Positions 8,063 through 10,189 of a stretch of 10,189 bases of DNA are shown piece by piece. Position 1 is the first letter of the stretch. The number at the start of each line of letters is the position of its first letter. The DNA lies in assembly GCA_021808185.1 (NCBI GenBank), contig JAKBCB010000094.1:1-10189 (forward strand). Direction: 5' to 3'. The translations under genes were made by a program, and so were the position numbers. Source of the stretch: Pseudomonadota bacterium (GTDB taxonomy: Bacteria; Pseudomonadota; Alphaproteobacteria; Acetobacterales; Acetobacteraceae). The notes beneath the pieces are model-generated. The model had not been told where the DNA came from, made no database searches, and saw only the letters and a list, made by a program, of their open reading frames with translations.

Positions 8063-8091
8063 TTGAAAGGCTCGGGCAGCAGAGATAGGGT
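8063..8091 (+). promoter_or_regulatory. Possible sigma-70-type promoter for the NCS1 transporter unit
   Basis: TTGAAA at 8063-8068 (5 of 6 to the -35 consensus) is followed after 17 nt by TAGGGT at 8086-8091, which keeps the T, A and final T of the -10 box but is otherwise poor. Transcription would start near 8098 and give a leader of about 146 nt holding the hairpin at 8105-8126 and the terminator. No convincing promoter was seen between the terminator and the start codon. Weak evidence, from visual reading only. Confidence 0.3.
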
Positions 8092-8104
8092 GAAGTGAGA
8101 GTTA

Positions 8105-8126
8105 TCGGTGGCAGCGACGCCACCGA
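8105..8126 (+). other. Hairpin upstream of the terminator
   Basis: TCGGTGGC (8105-8112) and GCCACCGA (8119-8126) form a perfect 8-bp stem with the 6-nt loop AGCGAC. The left arm segment GGCAGCG (8110-8116) can instead pair with CGCTGCC (8199-8205) beyond the terminator, so it could take part in a structural switch. No function is shown. Confidence 0.5.
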
Positions 8127-8140
8127 CCGCTGGGCAGTGC

Positions 8141-8193
8141 AGCCCTCCGATCCGCATTCCGTGTAACGGAATGCGGATCGGAGGGCTTTTTTT
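8141..8193 (+). terminator. Strong rho-independent terminator or attenuator
   Basis: Two perfectly complementary 21-nt arms (8141-8161 and 8167-8187) with a TGTAA loop are followed by seven T (8187-8193, the first of them closing the stem). The reverse strand has no T-run after the stem, so it acts on + strand transcription. It lies 276 nt after livF and only 50 nt before the next ATG. Either it ends the long hydroxylase-importer transcript, or, if transcription for the transporter begins upstream, it attenuates that gene. Confidence 0.88.
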
Positions 8194-8230
8194 GTTGCCG
8201 CTGCCCAGCACCGTGCCTGCGCCAATAATC

Positions 8231-8237
8231 AGGGGGA
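8231..8237 (+). promoter_or_regulatory. Ribosome binding site of the NCS1 transporter gene
   Basis: AGGGGGA sits 6 nt before the ATG at 8244 and supports that start. Confidence 0.7.
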
Positions 8238-8243
8238 TTCTCG

Positions 8244-9572
8244 ATGGCTGGATCAATGCCGCATCACTCCAAACTCGAAGACGCCGAAGAACAGGTCGAT
8301 CACCTACTCGGCAACGAATACGAACATGAGCCCGTGCCGGCGGTGGCGCGGCGCAGTCTGTTCTCGGTCACGCTCGTATGGGCCGGCTTCCCGATGATCA
8401 TCACGGGCGCCATGACCGGTTCGATTCTCGTGCTCGGCATGGGCTTCAGCCACGCGCTGACCGCGATGATCATCGGCAACCTGATCATGCTGGCCTATGT
8501 CGGCGCGCTGGGCATCCTCGGCACGCGGCGCGGCGTGAACTTCGCGCTGCTCGCCAGCGTGGTGTTCGGCAAGAAAGGCTACGTGCTTGCCTCGGGCCTG
8601 CTCTCCACGTTGCTGCTCGGATGGTACGCCGTGCAGACCGGCATCACCGGCGCGCTGGTCAGCGGCACCTACGGACTAAGCTATGTGCTGATGACGGTCA
8701 TCGCCGGGCTGCTTTATATCGGCATCACCTTTGTCGGCGTGCGCGGGCTGCACTACATCGGGCTCGTGTCCATCCCGCTGTTCGTCATCCTCGGCGTTTG
8801 GGTGGCGGCGGACGCGGCCAGCACCACCACCTGGGCCGCCATCATGGCTTACCCGGGAAACAACGGCGTCGCGTCCATGTCGATGGGCGTCGGCTTGACC
8901 GTGGTTATCGCGTTGTTCATCGACGCCGGGACCGTTACCGCCGACTTCAATCGCTGGGCCAAGACACCGCGCGACTCCTTCCTCGCCACCTTCAGCGCCT
9001 TCCCGTTCGCCAACGTCGTCGCCATGCTGGTCGGCGGCGTGATGACGGCGGCACTCGCGGTGCCGAACGCCAACCCCTTTGGTGCCGACAACATGTTCGG
9101 CTACATGAACCACATGCAGCTCGGCTGGCTGAGCGTGCTTGCATTCGTGTTCCTGTATCTCAACCTGGGCTCGGTCTGCTCGCACTGCCTGTATAACTCG
9201 GCAACCGGCTGGTCGCGCATTGTCGGCACGCACATGCGCCTTGCCGCCGTGATCCTCGGCGTCATCGGCATCGTCGTCGCCGCCGGCAATATCTGGGCAT
9301 TTTTCATCCAGTGGCTCAGCCTGCTGGGCGTCGTGGTGCCGCCGATCGGCGCCATCATCCTGGTTGACCAGTACGTGGCCCGCCCCGGCGCGAAGATGGA
9401 CGCCGACTATCGGCCGATGGCCTTCGTTGCCTGGGCCATCGGTTCGGCGGTCGGCTTCGCGGTCGAGAACCTGGCGCCGCAATATTCGACGGCGATCAGC
9501 TCGATGGTCGTCGGCGGCATCGCCTACGCGGTGCTGTCCGCCGTCTCCAAGCCCGCCACCCAAACCGCCTAG
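8244..9572 (+). CDS. NCS1-family transporter (CodB-like, cytosine/purine/hydantoin type)
   Basis: A 442-residue integral membrane protein. A polar, acidic, histidine-containing N-terminus (1-35) is followed by about 12 hydrophobic helices, roughly at 40-65, 70-93, 115-140, 147-166, 170-190, 212-235, 250-273, 294-316, 332-354, 358-378, 392-408 and 417-435. Family marks are VWAGFPMIITGAMTGS in helix 1, DAGTVTADFNRWAK at 227-240 (the NCS1 'D-F-x-R-(Y/W)-A' region after helix 6) and SHCLYNSATGWSRI near 313-326. NCS1 carriers import nucleobases, hydantoins, allantoin or thiamine-type compounds, usually with Na+ or H+. The overall style is nearer to CodB cytosine permeases than to hydantoin carriers, but the substrate cannot be read from sequence alone. 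It starts a new unit after the terminator and is followed 56 nt later by a MetX-like hydrolase gene, probably in the same transcript. Confidence 0.92.
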   Translation: MAGSMPHHSKLEDAEEQVDHLLGNEYEHEPVPAVARRSLFSVTLVWAGFPMIITGAMTGSILVLGMGFSHALTAMIIGNLIMLAYVGALGILGTRRGVNFALLASVVFGKKGYVLASGLLSTLLLGWYAVQTGITGALVSGTYGLSYVLMTVIAGLLYIGITFVGVRGLHYIGLVSIPLFVILGVWVAADAASTTTWAAIMAYPGNNGVASMSMGVGLTVVIALFIDAGTVTADFNRWAKTPRDSFLATFSAFPFANVVAMLVGGVMTAALAVPNANPFGADNMFGYMNHMQLGWLSVLAFVFLYLNLGSVCSHCLYNSATGWSRIVGTHMRLAAVILGVIGIVVAAGNIWAFFIQWLSLLGVVVPPIGAIILVDQYVARPGAKMDADYRPMAFVAWAIGSAVGFAVENLAPQYSTAISSMVVGGIAYAVLSAVSKPATQTA

Positions 9573-9588
9573 ACTTGCCACACGCAAT

Positions 9589-9613
9589 GCCGCGCGGCCT
9601 CGTGCCGCGCGGC
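9589..9613 (+). repeat. GC-only hairpin between transporter and hydrolase genes
   Basis: The self-complementary 10-mer GCCGCGCGGC occurs twice (9589-9598 and 9604-9613) around the 5-nt spacer CTCGT, forming a 10-bp all-GC stem. The second copy ends just before the Shine-Dalgarno of the downstream gene. There is no T-run, so it is not an intrinsic terminator. It could protect the upstream message from 3' decay or tune translation of the hydrolase. Confidence 0.6.
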
Positions 9614-9614
9614 C

Positions 9615-9620
9615 GGAGGG
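9615..9620 (+). promoter_or_regulatory. Ribosome binding site of the MetX-like hydrolase gene
   Basis: GGAGGG lies 8 nt before the ATG at 9629. It directly follows the right arm of the GC hairpin, so hairpin formation could affect ribosome access. Confidence 0.7.
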
Positions 9621-9628
9621 AAACCCAA

Positions 9629-10189
9629 ATGGATTACGAGATTTTTGACCTCGGCGACCTGGTGCTGCAAGGCGGCGCCACGATCCGCGGCTGCAAGCTG
9701 GCGTACAAGACGTTCGGTACGCTAAACGCGGCGAAGGACAACGCCATCGTGTACCCGACCTGGTATTCCGGGCAGCACGACGCCAACGAATGGCTGATCG
9801 GCGCGGGCATGGCGCTCGATCCCGCCAAGTACTTCATCATCATCCCGAACATGATCGGCAACGGGCTGTCCTCCTCGCCGAGCAACACGCCGGAGCCGTA
9901 CAACGGCCCACGCTTCCCCAACGTCACCGCCTACGACAACGTCCGCGCGCAGCACCGGCTGGTCACCGAGAAATTCGGCATCGAACGTCTCCCGCTCGTC
10001 ACCGGGTGGTCGATGGGCGCGCTGCAAACCTTCCACTGGGGCGCGCTGTATCCGGACATGGTAGAGCGGATCGCGCCGTTCTGCGGCTCGGCGAAATGCT
10101 CGCGGCACAATTTCGTGTTCCTGGAGGGTGTGAAGGCGGCGCTGACCGCCGATGCCGCGTTCGCCGGCGGCTGGTACAAGACCAAGCCG
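9629..10189 (+). CDS. Alpha/beta hydrolase of the MetX-like (homoserine O-acetyltransferase) family, N-terminal part
   Basis: The first 187 residues are present; the gene runs off the window, and relatives are usually about 330-380 residues. The N-terminus (FDLGDLVLQGGATIRGCKLAYKTFG, shown here as the two parts FDLGDLVLQGG and CKLAYKTFG) and LDPAKYFIIIPNMIGNGLSS match the MetX-like fold. The nucleophile elbow is GWSMGA with Ser128, where true MetX enzymes usually have GGSMGG, and the oxyanion region reads PTWYSGQHDANEW rather than the MetX 'H-A-L-T-G' type. It is therefore more likely an esterase or amide hydrolase of this superfamily than a methionine-biosynthesis enzyme. The catalytic Asp and His would lie beyond the edge. 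No signal peptide, so cytoplasmic. Its place behind an NCS1 transporter suggests a step in breaking down the imported compound; this is inference. Confidence 0.85.
   Translation, partial: MDYEIFDLGDLVLQGGATIRGCKLAYKTFGTLNAAKDNAIVYPTWYSGQHDANEWLIGAGMALDPAKYFIIIPNMIGNGLSSSPSNTPEPYNGPRFPNVTAYDNVRAQHRLVTEKFGIERLPLVTGWSMGALQTFHWGALYPDMVERIAPFCGSAKCSRHNFVFLEGVKAALTADAAFAGGWYKTKP

Larger units (their letters stand above)
7866..8243 (+). other. Gene-free 378-nt intergenic region rich in inverted repeats
   Basis: No credible gene was found here on either strand. The left part (7866-8000) shows nothing clear. From 8011 to 8209 the DNA contains a run of inverted repeats: an outer pair CTGCCCGA (8011-8018) / TCGGGCAG (8072-8079) enclosing a 7-bp hairpin at 8017-8034; an 8-bp hairpin at 8105-8126; the strong terminator at 8141-8193; and a 9-bp pair GCTGGGCAG (8129-8137) / CTGCCCAGC (8201-8209) that embraces the terminator. 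The motif GGGCAG/CTGCCC occurs twice on each side, so alternative pairings are possible. The arrangement suits a regulated 5' leader for the NCS1 transporter gene, but could also be the 3' end of the importer operon plus a dispersed genomic repeat. Confidence 0.6.

Noticed and set aside
7611..8225. Minus-strand frame across the livF end and the intergenic region
   Set aside because: Part lies opposite livF, part crosses the terminator stem; no ribosome binding site or recognisable family.
9629..10189. Calling the last gene metX (homoserine O-acetyltransferase)
   Set aside because: The nucleophile elbow and oxyanion region differ from true MetX, and no methionine genes are next to it in the window.
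1..10189. tRNA, rRNA, CRISPR array, insertion sequence or transposase
   Set aside because: Nothing of these kinds was seen on either strand; coding density and codon style are uniform.

Overview
The window is about 10.2 kb of GC-rich DNA, coding almost throughout and entirely on the + strand. Base composition, dense ATGA-type gene overlaps and protein style point to an alphaproteobacterium, possibly a member of the Acetobacterales/Rhodospirillales; that placement is inferred from style, not from a marker gene.

Region 1 (1-3214) is a three-subunit molybdenum hydroxylase of the xanthine dehydrogenase / CO dehydrogenase superfamily, in the order FAD subunit (3' end only), [2Fe-2S] subunit, molybdopterin subunit. 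All cofactor motifs of the last two subunits are present. The active-site loop is not that of CO dehydrogenase, so the substrate is unknown; N-heteroaromatics, purines or aldehydes are the usual substrates of such enzymes.

Region 2 (3243-7865) follows after only 28 nt and is a complete five-gene ABC importer of the hydrophobic amino acid (LivKHMGF-type, HAAT) family: a twin-arginine-signal substrate-binding protein, permeases LivH and LivM, and ATPases LivG and LivF. The tight spacing and lack of any terminator suggest one operon with the hydroxylase, i.e. a capture-and-oxidise module in which the importer supplies the hydroxylase substrate. This link is inference.

Region 3 (7866-8243) is a 378-nt gene-free stretch rich in inverted repeats. 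It holds a very strong intrinsic terminator (21-bp perfect stem plus seven T) only 50 nt before the next start codon, with a possible promoter and smaller hairpins upstream. It may end the first operon, or be an attenuating 5' leader for the next one.

Region 4 (8244-10189) is a second transcription unit: a 12-helix NCS1-family (CodB-like) nucleobase/hydantoin-type transporter, and an alpha/beta hydrolase of the MetX-like family cut off by the window edge. An NCS1 carrier close to a molybdenum hydroxylase hints that the whole neighbourhood may deal with a nitrogen heterocycle, but no gene here fixes the compound.
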